This document shows positions 39,933 through 52,298 of a DNA stretch of 64,000 nucleotides, piece by piece. Under the pieces are notes generated by a model. That model was given only the letters and a program-made list of their open reading frames with translations. It was not told where the DNA came from and ran no database searches. Source of the DNA: Nannochloropsis salina CCMP1776 (Eukaryota; Sar; Eustigmatophyceae; Eustigmatales; Monodopsidaceae); assembly GCA_004565275.1 (NCBI GenBank), contig SDOX01000002.1, forward strand, positions 318,884-382,883, in the 5' to 3' direction. The position numbers and the translations under genes were made by a program. The stretch's first letter is position 1. Every line of letters begins with the position of its first letter.

Positions 39933-41604
39933 TTATAATTGCGTCAGCTGGACAACTATGCCATCAAGAAGACGTTTTGCACGACCCGCAGAGACAATGG
40001 GACTGGCGCACGTCAGGGTCAGGTTTAGGCTACTATCCTGCGTGGAGGCCGCCACAAAGGCGTACTGACCTATGCCGTGCAAAGAAATGCCCCACTGAAA
40101 CCTGGCAATTTTTAGCCCTTCGACATTTTGTCCGGAGTCTTCTTCCTCGGCACCGATCTTGCCTTTGCCGTCTTCCACAGAATCAAAGGAGAGGACCCCT
40201 AAATTGGAGATGGCAGCGGCCTTTACGCGGCCCTGAATCTCAGGCGTGACGGCCATGCGAGCCAGGGCACCATAGACGCCATACTCAAATGTCCGAAAAG
40301 CGGCGACCTGTCTTTTCCACTGCCCCGCAGCCATGGATTCATTCAAACGCTCCTTGTAAGCGCGTGCGTGTACCCATAAGTCATCATTTTCCTGGACGGT
40401 GACGACCGTATCTATGGGTGCGGCGAAACATTGCAATGCGTCTTTGTACCGTGCCTGGTCAACCTGGCAAAGGGCCCTACGAAGGCTCACCATCGTTTCC
40501 AATTTGAGATTCACCCTGGGTGATTCGGGCATCAGACGTTTCAGCTCTAGAAGGGTGGCGGCTGCCAGGGCCGCTGTGACGGTTGTATGCTCGGCGTGAC
40601 AGCGGCGAAGTAGTAGGGTGAGTGCGGAGCCTTTAATTTGTGCAGAGAGGATGTTATTCCTTCGGTGGGAAATATCGCGGGTGGTACCTTCAGAGGCTGG
40701 AACGGTAGGCCGTCTCAAGAACCTTTTGAAAAAGAATATATGAAAAGATATATATTAGTAAACCTGAGAATGTATTCAAGAGCACTCTTATGACGTAGCG
40801 CGTCTACAAAGCAGTAGGGTCTATAAAAAGTGTCATATTCTACGATCCTCTCTTGTGGCCATACCAGATTATCCGTCGCCACAGGTAGGAAAGTGCACCA
40901 CGCGCACCGTCCCCTGCTGTTGGTGGCAAGACTTTATCAAAGAGCTCGTCCTGCGATGGGAGAAAACTCAACTTTGACAATTCCAGTGACGACTTTGCTT
41001 CGTCTGCAACATGAGTAGTCACGCCTGATCTCGTTCGCAGTAGCTTATTTGTTCGCACAATAATCTCGTTCAAGAAGAGCACCATGGACTCCCCATCCAT
41101 AATACTGTGGTGCGCTAGCGCTACCAACGACTGACTGTCTTTCCCATCTTTCGCATTTTGTACGAGCACTAATTGCCAAAAAGGACTGTGACGTTCACCT
41201 CGGGCGATAGGAGTGGTCAACAGCTCCTCTTGTATTACATCCACAGCCGACGAGCCAGAGATAAGAGGTACGGAAAAGAAAGAAGGCGGAAGTTTGTTGA
41301 CGGGCTGGAATATCAGTTGCTTTCCATCCGACGAGATAGATGCTTGCAAATTAGGATGATGAGATACCGTTGCTCGCAATGCCTCTTCCACTAGACTGGT
41401 GTCCTTGAGAAACGGGCTTCCTTCTCGAAGGTCAGCAATCATGTAGATTAAGCCACATCCCAAACGATGAGCATTATACATGAACTGTTCAAACCCACCC
41501 AAAGGACGCGACCTAGTCGTAAAATCTTTCTCATTACTCCCTTCGTGGTCCAGCACTACGCCATCTCCTTTGAAATCAGGGCACATCTCGGTAAGCTTCG
41601 GCAT
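39933..41604 (-). CDS. Acyltransferase of the alcohol O-acetyltransferase / condensation-domain superfamily
   Basis: Two exons, 41604-40865 and 40722-39933 (intron 142 nt with a GTATGG donor and a TTCAAAAG acceptor), giving 509 residues. The HHxxxDG active site of the CoA-dependent acyltransferase/condensation fold is present (HHSIMDGES, about residue 165). It is preceded by an N-terminal RPLGGFEQFMYNAHRLG, as in AATase/PapA-like proteins. The second half has the long helix-strand region (TAALAAATLLELKRL, VNLKLETMVSLRRAL) and ends in a sheet near SLNLTLTCASPIVS. Members transfer acyl groups from acyl-CoA to alcohols, or make wax esters and polyketide esters. No signal peptide or membrane segment is seen, so it is probably cytosolic. 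The substrate is unknown; BAHD enzymes are ruled out by the absence of DFGWG. Confidence 0.75.
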
Positions 41605-44145
41605 CGATGCTCGTCCTAAGTGCTTCGTTTGCTTTCCATTATCTCTTCAAATGTTGGAAGATTCTACACGAAAACAGCCCGAATGCGCATATCTATAAGT
41701 ACCCTATAGAGGTACTAGAATTTAAGACTTGAAAGGGGTCCAAATAGCTAGCCTGTCGAGTTCCCGGTAGTATAATCGTATGTGAGACTCGAATGCGAAG
41801 GCTTCCCCGCAGGCCTGTAAGTATGTAACATGGAAAAGGAGAAAAACGATCATTACTTCTTTTCGGATACAAGTAAAGCTAGAGCCTTCAAATTTTGTCA
41901 TATGAATGAATGACAGACCGATTAGCCAAAAATACGGCTGGTAAAAAGAGGCGCGCGCGTGGACACCGGATCCCGACCTCACTTGCCTATTTGCTTGTGC
42001 CCTTTATCACTGCTGCTTAAATGTCACTGATCTCTTAGCAAAATTCAACTTGCAATAGTCTGCTAGGTTTTCAATAATTTCACCGCACAGTGCGCGCTAT
42101 TATTGGTGGATTCCGAGAATTCCTGGGGCCACAGCGATGATATGGGGAGCGACCGTTGGGCGGGACGTTTAAACAACGAAGGAAAGTGGAGAAGCTCCTT
42201 CTTCGTTCGATTTATGTCATAATCATGCCCGTGAATGCCGCCCTGTTCAATTAATATTAGTATTCCCATTTGTGCGCTGAAAATTCTGCTCAAAGTCAAC
42301 GTTTGGCGCAGCGCATTTCGGCATTCCACATGCGTGACAGAGAATGGACAGCTATGCAAAACGTTTCCTTTTTGAATTCAAAACTTAAACAGGAGAAAAA
42401 AAAATCTAAAAGCTTCTCCATGCTTTTTCTCTTCTGACCTCATTTGTTCCTGCCTGTCAAGATGAATATTTCGACATCATTGAAGTCTTTGGGTATTTCG
42501 TTGGCAACTATGTATGACATGCAGTCATGTGTATTTTGCAAAGCCCGTGTGACCCGAAAAATACGTCATTCAGTGAGCATTTTTGTGATATCGTGATTTC
42601 TATTGCCTATTATCCTCTTAATATATGACGAGGACTTGAAACTCAAGTGCGTGCAATGCACGGTGTGCACATTTGCTAAGGGAAGAGTATGGCGCATAGC
42701 TAAATATGAGTCTTTTGGGCCACGGGGGGATGCAATTTCGTCATACTTGTTAATTGTTTTTTTTATGAAATAGAATTTATCAGACAAAAGCTCACCCAAC
42801 GCCTCGATTTGTCGCTCCTGCTTTGGAGACTAGCTTCAGTCTTTTTGGGCGTCACAAAAGGACGTGACCCCATACATGGCGCCGGACTCCTAGCGTAAGG
42901 TGTTTCTGGCAGAAATAAGTGGATATCCCATTTTATTCATTTCCATTTAGCTTTTCTAAAAAATCAGCATTTTTAAAAATTAAAGGAATGTTATTTTCCA
43001 ATGGTGTCCCGCCGTTCTTCTGGAGCGGAAGCCCTTTCATGTATTAAATTAATAAATGGTAATGCTGGGAGGGCGGTGGTGACAAGAGAATTTCTTTCGT
43101 GGCGGCAAAAACTCATTTACTCAGTTGCCTGCAGCTACGTTGAGAATCTCTTCTTTTTGCGGTTGTCGTCTCTGTCGACTCTGGTGCTAACTCAATTGCC
43201 TGTAACAACGATGCGTAATGAAAGCAGAGACCGGTATGACCTGCCAAGCGGGTGGAAGTCGAGGGTAGGGACATAATCATACCACATAACGCGTCACAGC
43301 ATGTCCTCTATAAATATATAATAATGTGGTGATCGTTCTCATAAAGCTTATGATCATGCCAAGCAAGCCGTCAGTGGCGCATTGCCCACCTACCGGGCTG
43401 CTCGTGGTAGTCTCTTGCCCACTGCCTTCAGCGTGACGTCCCGCGGGGCCCTCGCCGTCTCCTCAACGGCTTCAGGGGGGGAGCAAGACAACGAACAAGT
43501 CCCCGCGCCCGCTAGGTGACCGCGCTGGGGCGGGCGCAGGACAGGGCCGCAACGGGACAAAGTGTGGCGGTTGCAGAGTGGAATCACTCTAGTGGTACAG
43601 GAGAAGGTCGGTGGTGTGCGCGGTACTGTGCTGTGTGCAGTGTGCAGGTAGACGGCCAAAAGCAGGAGGATCACGAGGACAATTTTTGCGCGTCATCGAC
43701 TGCGCGCAACAGGACGGGCCAATCAATATCGATTTTAGGATCCATAAGGGACACTCCTCCGCTCTATGAAGTCAGGATGGGGCGTTCCTATTGGTTTCCT
43801 GGTGGGCTCTGATAGTCAGACTGCACGGCAAAACTGTCCCTCCTGTTCCGTGCGCCCCGCCCCGTTGCCCGCGTTACTGCAAGGTCTCAATCCGCCGTAG
43901 CTTACCTCAACTATTACTATGTATGAGGCACTCTTGTGCAACAACAGCGTAAAGGACACGAAGTCACAAGCCCATCGCTTTTTAGGGCACGCTCATCATC
44001 TTCCGACGAAATAATATGCTAACGTCTTCAGAACCCGTATCTCCCCAAATATCGCAACATTCCTTTTCATTTGTCGTGTGTAGGCCCCCTCTCGATTCCG
44101 AAGCTACCAATAAGCTGCACAAGAGTGTGAAAGACAAGGGCAAGG
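41605..44145. other. Largest gene-poor region of the window
   Basis: 2.5 kb with no supported gene. 41605-43380 is AT-rich with only short frames; 43380-43870 is GC-richer with short frames on both strands that match nothing I know. I looked for tRNA arms, terminal inverted repeats, reverse transcriptase motifs and tandem arrays and saw none clear enough to report. It may hold long untranslated regions, a non-coding RNA or regulatory DNA. Confidence 0.4.
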
Positions 44146-45083
44146 ATGGCGGGCGGCAAGGATGAGACATACGACTACCTTTTCAAAGGTATGTTGATCG
44201 AAGGGGAGGGGACGGTTTGGCAGAGTAAAGCAGCTAGCTTTGCGCTTGAATTCTGTTTCCCTAAAATGAGTATAGTGGGGAATTTTAATTACGGATCACA
44301 CCCTCTTTCTCCTTTTTTCTCTTATTTCAGTGGTCCTGATCGGAGATTCCGGGGTCGGAAAATCCAACCTTCTATCGCGTTTCACCCGCAACGAGTTTAA
44401 CCTAGAGAGTAAAAGCACGATAGGCGTGGAATTTGCCACCAAAAGTATCAAAGCTGCGGACGGAAAAGTCATCAAGGCTCAGATTTGGGACACGGCGGGG
44501 CAGGTATGTCAATCTGCGAGGAAAGGTTGGTGGGGTAGTGATTCAGCTCTGATGCGTGTTGCTCGATGCTGCCTTTCCGCCTTCTCGGATGTCCTTCGTT
44601 CTCTCATCCATCCTTCTTTTGCTTGTGTAGGAGCGGTACCGGGCAATCACCAGCGCCTACTATCGGGGGGCCGTCGGGGCCCTCCTGGTTTACGATATCT
44701 CCAAGCGCGTCACCTTCGACAACGTGGAGCGCTGGTTGAAAGAGTTACGCGAGCATGCAGATCAGTCGATCGTGGTGATGTTGGTTGGCAACAAAAGCGA
44801 CTTGCGGCATTTGCGGACAGTGCCGACAGAGGATGCCATGCGTTTTGCCGAAGAGAACCGCCTGGCCTTTATCGAGACCTCCGCTTTGGACGCGTCGGGC
44901 GTGGACACGGCCTTCCACCGGATCCTCACAGAGATTCATTCCTTGCTATCCAAAAAGTCCATGGCGGGTAATGACGGGGGGTTCGGGCAGGCCATCGGGG
45001 TAGGACAGAAGATCGCCTTATCGAGCAACCCGCCCGCGAATAAGGCGACGGCGAGCTTTCAACAATGCTGTAAGTCGCTTTGA
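44146..45083 (+). CDS. RAB11: Rab11-family small GTPase
   Basis: Three exons, 44146-44188, 44331-44503 and 44631-45083, giving 222 residues. All GTP-binding boxes are present: GDSGVGKS (P-loop), STIGVEF (switch I, as in Rab11/Rab25/RabA), [20 protein letters not shown] (switch II), GNKSDL and ETSAL. The C-terminus ends in CCKSL, a double-Cys geranylgeranylation site. N-terminal [18 protein letters not shown] is typical of Rab11. The protein directs recycling-endosome and trans-Golgi to plasma membrane traffic, including wall and cleavage-furrow delivery. Introns are 142 and 127 nt with GTATGT-type donors. Secure. Confidence 0.95.
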
Positions 45084-45706
45084 TCGCAGCGCGGCGAGAG
45101 ATCGATCAAAGATTAATTTGAGATGAACAAAGAGAGGGAAGGGGACGGAGAAGCTCAGCTTGAAGGTTTCTTCGAGAACTTGCCAGCCATTTTACACGGG
45201 GGAGCAGAGAGGCTGAACATCGCGATATGCATTCGGGGTTTCTTAGGCGACACGGAGAAGTGAACGCCAGATTGTCTGGCTTCAGGTTGCATTTCTCGTC
45301 TCGAATTGTTGGTGATTTGGTATGTTTTGCTCCTCCTCAGCCTTTTTTGGTCCCAGCCTCCATTCCTTCATGTAAAATGCGTTGTCTCAAAGCGGCCCGT
45401 TATGGGTGGAAAAAATGTAAAAGAAAAAAGGGCAAGCAAGGAGCTATTTCATGCTGATTGCATAACAATATTCGAAAAAGACCATTTTTGTGTTAATTTT
45501 TTTACCCTCGTGAAAGATGTTTGTCTATGATGAGCCCAATAATGTGGTCTCTACATGTTTTATCGACGCGTTTAGATGGGTAACCTCCTGACTCGGTCCG
45601 ATCTGCTGACTCCCTTTTGCTGAAAGCACTTTCTATCCCTTATATTTTGATGATTACGATGACTGATTCCGACCGGTAAACTATTTATTTTATACATGTG
45701 GTGATC
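45084..45706. other. Intergenic region between RAB11 and the THUMPD3-like gene
   Basis: 0.6 kb of 3' and 5' flank between two plus-strand genes. It is AT-rich toward 45,600 and no gene is supported. Confidence 0.4.
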
Positions 45707-47260
45707 ATGCTGCTGCAAGACTGTCAAATGAAGATTACTTCGCTGGGAAGCCGAACATACCATCAAACGCCAGAGCCTGCCTCGCCCCTACCTCTGCCGG
45801 ACACCTATTTGATATTATGTGTGGGCGGTCTAGAAAAGGACACGGTAGCTGCAGCTATAGCGTACTTTAATATTAGGCGAGACAAGCATTATCAGGCTGA
45901 AGCCGCTTGCACATGGACCAGTGACTTTGAAAATTTTGAAATTGACGAGGAAGCACGTGTAGGTAATGCCGGGTGTGGAAAGGTCATTCTGGAAACGAAT
46001 ATACCGCCTCAAGTGGTTCTGAGCATACCTTTTGTAATTGCAGTTTTGGCGTATATTGGAGAAGATCATGCACTTCCCCCTGAGCGGGATATCGCCTTGG
46101 TTTATCTCCATGATATACTTCGCGATGCTGTTAAGTGGGAAGCTGCCATGCGCTTATGGGCCTGCGTTCGCGACAGTGCTGCATCCACCACCGCTGCCAC
46201 CGACTCTACCTCATTGAATCAAAGACCTTCCTGGACTGACATGGTTGTCACGAAAATCCAGCCGTTCTCATGCAAATTTCGGGCCTCAGTAGTCCGAGAT
46301 GGCGTGCATCCGTGTGGAGGAATGGATATGCTGCCCGCTCTAGGGGACGGAGCCTCGGCGCGTTTAGGAGAGGATTTTCTTACGGTGGATTTGCTGAATT
46401 TTGATTTGGAAATTGTTGCCATCGTCCTTCATCAGCACGTGCACTTCGGCCTCGTCCTAGACGGTGCGCGGTCCACATTCAAGTCCGGTATGCCATCGGA
46501 GCGCGTGCCACCCATCCTCTTCAAGGACCAGGTCACGGCGAGCCTGCGTCCCAGCACTGCCCACTTATTTCTGGCAATGTGTAACCCGTGTGTTGGAGAT
46601 GTGGTGTGTGATTTCATGGCTGGGGTTGGCACGGTGCCTCTTGTGGCCGCGATTGCCCCTCCGCCGTCCCCTCAAACCTTCTCTCTCGGAGGAGATCAAA
46701 GTGACGAGGCCTGGATCAACATGCAGCAAAATTTTGATTTTCTGAGGGAGAAAATGCATGGGTGCGTTGATAACGGATGTACGCAAGGCAAAGGCCGCTC
46801 CGCAGTTGTCGGACTTGCGCGTTGGGACTCTCGGCGCCTCCCTTTGAGAGACGGAATCGTCGACGTGGGCATTGTGGACTTGCCCTTCGGCAAACGCCAC
46901 AAGCATAAGGGTGGACCGATGCTGCATCTGTATGAGCGGGCTTTCAGAGAAATGGCAAGAGTCATACGCCCAGGGGGTCGGCTGCTGGTGCTGGCAGCGA
47001 GGGCTTCTTTCGTGGAGGATGCTTTCAACAGTGTGTTTTGTGCGGGGTGCTGGAGTCCGTCAGACGCCTCTGGGACAGCTGTTGGGCACGATGAAGAACT
47101 TCGACCGAGGCGTGTAAACATTGGGGGGATGAGAGCGGTTGTATATCTAGTCTTTCGGACGGTAGCTTGTATGCCTGTGCTTCCTGACCGATATTTAAAG
47201 AAAATTCGAACTCGAAAGTCACATCAACGGGCAAAGAAAGAAGTAGCATGTGACCCCTAA
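45707..47260 (+). CDS. THUMPD3-like tRNA (guanine-N2-)-methyltransferase
   Basis: A single exon of 517 residues from the first ATG (45707). The N-terminal part is a degenerate THUMP-like region (LILCVGGLEKDTVAAAIAYF, VYLHDILRDAVKWEAAMRLW). The C-terminal half is a Rossmann methyltransferase: RPSTAHLFLAMCNP, GDVVCDFMAGVGTVPLVAA (SAM-binding motif I), WDSRRLPLRDG, and VGIVDLPFGKRHKHKG, the DLPFGKR catalytic motif of the THUMPD3/Trm14 branch. Then come YERAFREMARVIRPGGRLLVL. The enzyme makes m2G at tRNA positions such as 6/7 with TRMT112 as partner. The THUMP part is weaker than usual. The family call rests mainly on the DLPFGKR block. Confidence 0.85.
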   Translation: MLLQDCQMKITSLGSRTYHQTPEPASPLPLPDTYLILCVGGLEKDTVAAAIAYFNIRRDKHYQAEAACTWTSDFENFEIDEEARVGNAGCGKVILETNIPPQVVLSIPFVIAVLAYIGEDHALPPERDIALVYLHDILRDAVKWEAAMRLWACVRDSAASTTAATDSTSLNQRPSWTDMVVTKIQPFSCKFRASVVRDGVHPCGGMDMLPALGDGASARLGEDFLTVDLLNFDLEIVAIVLHQHVHFGLVLDGARSTFKSGMPSERVPPILFKDQVTASLRPSTAHLFLAMCNPCVGDVVCDFMAGVGTVPLVAAIAPPPSPQTFSLGGDQSDEAWINMQQNFDFLREKMHGCVDNGCTQGKGRSAVVGLARWDSRRLPLRDGIVDVGIVDLPFGKRHKHKGGPMLHLYERAFREMARVIRPGGRLLVLAARASFVEDAFNSVFCAGCWSPSDASGTAVGHDEELRPRRVNIGGMRAVVYLVFRTVACMPVLPDRYLKKIRTRKSHQRAKKEVACDP

Positions 47261-47885
47261 AATAACGAGTAAAAGGAGCACCCTGGCGCCCACGAAAATT
47301 ACAAGAGTTCCAAGTCTTTTATTTGGAGAGTACGTCGAACCAATTCATAAGGGATTGAGGTAGTTCCGGGTTTTCACTTGAAATAGGGGAAAGGGAGTCA
47401 CCATCAGTCGTAGGTACCCCGTGTAGGCTATTTCACAACAAATCGCATGCATGTCAAAGCACCAAAGTCGATCGTGAACGAAGAAAGATGTAAATTTCAG
47501 TGTTTACGAGAGGTAACCCTAAATATACACCAAAAGTCACTGATTTTGAATATAATACGGCAGTGACCTTTGTAACCTCCCCACTCTTTCCCCGCGAGTC
47601 GCGGCTGGTTCCCGACCAAAGCGTCGAGACAGCACCAAGCAGGTTCACAGAATCACGTTTTGCATGAGCGTGTGACGCAATCACTCCTTTTCTTGTTCTG
47701 ACGCTTGCGCTGAAAGCCAGCCTCATTTGAGATCGAGGATGTATTCGAGGTTGTATTCATGGTCAGCCGGACGATGGTGGCTGTTGGTACGTCTCCGTAC
47801 CTCCTCTTTTTCCCGTTTGGCGTATGTGACGTTTTTGCCGACAAATCTTGTACATGTTTCGATAAATTTACAGGACAGTAAAAAT
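47261..47885. other. Intergenic region upstream of the inositol-3-phosphate synthase gene
   Basis: 0.6 kb between two plus-strand genes. It holds the 3' flank of the methyltransferase gene and the promoter of INO1. No other gene is seen. Confidence 0.4.
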
Positions 47886-50051
47886 ATGGCTTCATTAAAG
47901 TATAAAGATGCGGCTTTCACTGTGGAAAGTCCTGATGTGACTTACACTGGGGATGAAATACTGGCAAAATATACGTATGAGACTGTTGTTATCGAGGGCA
48001 CAAAGGTAAGAAGCATAGGGGAGATCACATATTGGTTTCAAACATACTCAACTGTTTGAAGCAATAGCAATCAAAGTTGTCCGGTTCCCCCCGCATATTT
48101 GCCTTCGTAGCATGCCAAATGCGTTGCTTGCAACAAAGCTCAGTCTAAATTTCCCCCTCTTGGCAAGAAGACCGCCCCTTGAAGTGAAATCGCTTTCTGG
48201 TCATCGTGTTCACAGTCTACTTCCGACTTATGGTTCCTCAAGGGGCTGAGTGCGGATTTTTTTGGGGGGGAGGCTTGGTATTTCAACCCTTTGCCTCTCA
48301 GCATTATCACGCTGATGCCTGTAGATGCTCGTTGCACCGATCGTCGCCATCACTCCCGCGTGCCCCTCTCCTCTCTGCAGGCAATACCTACCAAGACTCT
48401 CTTCACGTTCAAGACTAAACGGCACGTGCCCAAGACGGGCTTGATGCTCGTTGGATGGGGCGGAAACAACGGCACCACCACCACTGCGGGCATCCTGGCG
48501 AACCGGATGAAATTATCATGGCGCACAAAAGAAGGCGAGCGACATGCCAATTACTTCGGTTCTTTGACTCAGGCCTCGACGGTGCGCCTCGGAAATGACA
48601 AGTTTGGTAACTCTGTGTACGTGCCATTCCACCGGCTCCTCCCCATGCTGCATCCCAACGACCTGGTGATAGGCGGATGGGACATCTCCAAGCAGGATCT
48701 GGGAGATGCCATGCGGCGGGCGCAAGTGCTGGACGCGGGATTGCAGGATCAGCTTTATCCGCACATGAAGGCTTTGCAGCCCTTGCCCTCCATCTATTTC
48801 CCGGACTTTATCGCCGCCAACCAAGCCGACCGGGCGGACAACGTCTTGACGGGCTCGAAGCAAGAGCAATTGGACGCGGTACGTGCGCACATCCGTGACT
48901 TCAAGGCCTCCCACAGCTTGGACAAGGTGATAATTCTGTGGACCGCCAACACGGAACGGTTCGCCGCGGTGGAAGAAGGAAACAACGACACTGCCGAAAA
49001 CCTTCTAGCCGCTATCGAGCGGGAGGAGGAAGAGCTCTCCCCCTCAACCCTCTTCGCGGTGGCATCTATCTTGGAGGGTTGCTCTTACATCAATGGGTCG
49101 CCCCAGAACACATTCGTTCCCGGCGTGATCGACTTGGCTCAGCAAAGGGGGGTTTATGTAGGCGGCGACGACTTCAAGAGCGGGCAGACGAAGATGAAGT
49201 CGGTGCTCGTGGACTTTCTCGTCTCCGCGGGCATCAAGCCTACCTCCATCGTCAGCTACAACCACCTGGGCAACAACGACGGGAAGAACCTGTCGGCACC
49301 GCAAACTTTCCGGTCCAAGGAGATCTCCAAAAGCAACGTGGTGGACGACATGGTCGCGTCCAACCGCTTGCTTTACGCGGAAGACGAGCATCCTGACCAC
49401 GTGGTCGTCATCAAGTGAGTGCGGCGGGCTCCGTGTTTTCTGCTTATTAACCCCATTGATCCTCTGTTCTACTTTATGGTACCGATATTAAAGACCGGAA
49501 GGAGAAAGTAGAGCATTTCACACGGATAGCATCCTCTGTCCGCTCATGCTCGGGCCTTTTCTCTCCCCCCCTCGGTCCCTTTCTTTCCGCTTAGGTATGT
49601 CCCTTGCGTGGGGGACTCCAAGCGTGCCATGGACGAGTATACTTCGGAGATATTCATGGGAGGGACCAACACGATCGTGATGCACAATACGTGCGAAGAC
49701 TCGCTCCTTGCTACGCCCCTCATCTACGACCTCGTCGTGCTCACCGAGATGGCCGAGCGCATCACCGTGAGAAGGGAAGGCGAGGGCGACGGTACATTTG
49801 AATCCTTTGCCAGCGTGTTGTCGCTCCTCTCTTACTTGATCAAAGCCCCTCTTGTTCCTCCGGGCACGCCGGTTGTGAATGCGCTCTTTGCGCAGAGACA
49901 ATGCATAGTTAACATTTTCCGGGCCTGCCTGGGACTTCCGCCTGATAACAACATGCTGCTCGAGCATAAATTGGTGTCTTCAATTGAAGCATTGAAGCAA
50001 GTGCGGGAAGCAGCATTGGATGGGCCCTTTAGGAAAAGGATGAAGAATTAA
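47886..50051 (+). CDS. INO1: Inositol-3-phosphate synthase (MIPS)
   Basis: Three exons, 47886-48005, 48381-49414 and 49595-50051, giving 536 residues, close to the usual 510-530. Exon 1 holds the N-terminal strand region ([27 protein letters not shown]). Exon 2 has the NAD-binding loop [28 protein letters not shown] and [17 protein letters not shown] with the catalytic Lys cluster ([16 protein letters not shown]). Exon 3 has [23 protein letters not shown] and a C-terminus with [15 protein letters not shown]. The enzyme converts glucose-6-phosphate to inositol-3-phosphate with NAD, the entry into inositol lipids and phytate. The introns (375 and 180 nt) have GTAAGA and GTGAGT donors. It is convergent with the lysyl-tRNA synthetase gene. 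Secure. Confidence 0.96.
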
Positions 50052-50426
50052 GACCTTTTCGATCGTGAAGGGATTTTATGGGCATGGCAGAAAGTAGGAA
50101 CCACGGCCCTGTCCTTGTCTGGCTTGATTTGGTGTTTACAACCAGGCAATTGATTATTAGGGAAAATAGAGTGACAGAAGGCGTGGGGTTTGTGCTTTAC
50201 CTCTTGCTATGCCCATTGACTCTTGCAGGTCAAGACTCGGGGGTAGATAGTCGCTAGATGCATTTCAAGGTGACGCTAACCAAAAGTATCATGAGCACGG
50301 AAAGGGTCTTTTCGAGTGCATCTCTCTTTCTTGTCACGAGTACGTTATGAATGCTTTTTTTATGCCTTCCTTCCCCGACGTGGAATACATCACTTTTACT
50401 TCCACGCATTTACTGGCCTGGCCCAT
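50052..50426. other. Convergent intergenic region, no gene seen
   Basis: 3' flanks of the inositol-3-phosphate synthase and lysyl-tRNA synthetase genes; nothing else recognised. Confidence 0.4.
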
Positions 50427-52298
50427 CTAATCTTCTTTCTTGAGTAGCGGGAACGCGATCACGTCCTTGATGGAGGGCGCGTCGCTGAAGAGCATGACCA
50501 GACGGTCCAATCCGATGCCCAACCCCCCCGTCGGAGGCATGCCGCGCTCCAGAGCCGCCAAAAATTCCTCGTCGACCGTGGCCGCCTCCTCTAAATTAAG
50601 GGCCGCTTTCCTCTCTACCTGCGCCTCAAACCTTTTCCGCTGGTCCACCGGATCGGTCAATTCAGAGAAGGCATTCGCAAGCTCCCGCCCGTACACAAAC
50701 AACTCGAAACGCTCCGTCAGGCCCGGCTTGCTCCGATGAGGCTTGGCCAAGGGGGACACCTCCACGGGATGGTCGGTCACAAACGTGGGCTGGATCAGGT
50801 CAGCCTCGCAGAGTTCCTCAAAACAGGCTTGCACGACATAGCCGACGCTCTGGCAGGTGCCAACATCGGACACCCCGGCTGCACGCGCCACTTCCTTGGC
50901 TTTCTCCAGGGATTCGACGCTGTTATCGGCCAAAGTGGACAGATCGAACTGACCGGGTAGCTTTTCCGCGACCAACTCGTGCATCGTCGCCCGTCGCCAG
51001 GGCCGCTGGAGATGGATGGTCTGGTTTTGGTAAACGAGGTCCTCCGTGTTCAATAGGGATTTAGCCAGCCTGTGGATCAATTCTTCGGTCAGGTCCATCA
51101 TGTCGTAGTAGTCCGCGTACGCTTGATAGAGCTCGACGGAGGTGAACTCGGGGTTGTGCCGGGTGGAGATGCCTTCGTTTCGAAAGATCCTGCCCACTTC
51201 GTACACGCGTTCGAAGCCTCCCACCACCAGCCGCTTCAAATGCAGTTCCGTGGCAATCCGCATGGTCAAGTCCATGTCGAGGCTGTTGTGGAAGGTCTTG
51301 AAGGGACGGGCGTCGGCGCCTCCGGGGTGCACCTGTAGGATGGGCGTCTCAATCTCCAGGAAGCCTCTCTCGTCCAGCATGCGCCGAAGACCCGAGAACA
51401 TCTTCGCGCGCAGTCGAAAGGTCTCTTTCACCTGCGGGTTCACAATCAGGTCTACCTCCCGCTGTCGGTAGCGCTTGTTCACGTCCGTCAGACCGTGCCA
51501 CTTGTCTGGCAAAGGGAGGAGGGCCTTGGTCAGCATGCTCCACTCCCTCACGTACACCGAGATCTCACCCTTTTCGGTCCGCTTCACCGATCCCCGCATG
51601 CCAACAATGTCCCCGCTGTCAGTATAGGCCTTGAGCTTCGTGAACTCTTCGCCCAGGCGCCCTTTATCCAGGTAGAGTTGGATGACTCCCGAGTCGTCCT
51701 GCAACGTGAAGAAGGCCAACTTCCCAAACACCCGCCGTGCCATGATACGACCTGCCACAGCCACGTCGGCGGATTCATCCTCTGCCCCTGCCTCCAAAGC
51801 GGCCCATTTTTTATTGATGTGCGCCACGGAGGCGGTTACGAGGTAGGTGGCCGCGAAAGCCGGGCGGCCCTCTGCCTCCATGGCCCGCGCCTTGTTCCAC
51901 CGGTCCACCTTGAGCTCGTTCTCCTTCGCAGTCAATGCAGCACCTGTCAAAGGCTCTTCGTCCACCTGAGTTTGTTTCTTAATTCCTTTCTGTTTTTGTT
52001 TCTTGGAGCCAGCTGTAGCGGGCCCCACGTCAGCACCGTCACTCAGCATGCGGACCACCAGCCCGCGCGAGGGGAAAATTCCAGGGCGCACTGCGACCGC
52101 CACTGTGTGCAGTATTGACCGGATGGGTAGCATCTTGAAAGGTGCACGGGTAGGTACGAAAGCGCGCACGGTGGCAGAGGCCACAAGGACTGCCAGCACA
52201 AGCACGGCGGAGGAGGGCTTGAGCGCAGGCTGGCCTCGTCTTCTTAGTCGTTTAGGCTTTTCGGTGCTTGTACTGCTTCCTATGCCATACACGCCCAT
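50427..52298 (-). CDS. Lysyl-tRNA synthetase, class II, probably plastid (or dual organelle)
   Basis: A single exon of 623 residues. The leader has a basic N-terminus, then [18 protein letters not shown] followed by FVPTRAPF. A signal peptide ending in A-F with a Pro/Arg-rich sequel is the heterokont plastid import signature. The mature part starts with the OB-fold anticodon-binding domain ([32 protein letters not shown]). The class II core follows: motif 1 near [17 protein letters not shown], motif 2 [23 protein letters not shown], and motif 3 [16 protein letters not shown]. It also has [31 protein letters not shown], typical of LysRS (not AspRS or AsnRS). It charges tRNA-Lys with ATP in organellar translation. 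The same organelle could be served by the methyltransferase encoded divergently at 52752. Function secure, location inferred. Confidence 0.93.
   Translation of the reverse strand: MGVYGIGSSTSTEKPKRLRRRGQPALKPSSAVLVLAVLVASATVRAFVPTRAPFKMLPIRSILHTVAVAVRPGIFPSRGLVVRMLSDGADVGPATAGSKKQKQKGIKKQTQVDEEPLTGAALTAKENELKVDRWNKARAMEAEGRPAFAATYLVTASVAHINKKWAALEAGAEDESADVAVAGRIMARRVFGKLAFFTLQDDSGVIQLYLDKGRLGEEFTKLKAYTDSGDIVGMRGSVKRTEKGEISVYVREWSMLTKALLPLPDKWHGLTDVNKRYRQREVDLIVNPQVKETFRLRAKMFSGLRRMLDERGFLEIETPILQVHPGGADARPFKTFHNSLDMDLTMRIATELHLKRLVVGGFERVYEVGRIFRNEGISTRHNPEFTSVELYQAYADYYDMMDLTEELIHRLAKSLLNTEDLVYQNQTIHLQRPWRRATMHELVAEKLPGQFDLSTLADNSVESLEKAKEVARAAGVSDVGTCQSVGYVVQACFEELCEADLIQPTFVTDHPVEVSPLAKPHRSKPGLTERFELFVYGRELANAFSELTDPVDQRKRFEAQVERKAALNLEEAATVDEEFLAALERGMPPTGGLGIGLDRLVMLFSDAPSIKDVIAFPLLKKED

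Noticed and set aside
43390-43812. Open frames on both strands in a GC-richer block of the gene desert
   Set aside because: Neither shows a domain, a good start or splice partners; the block is reported only as compositionally distinct.
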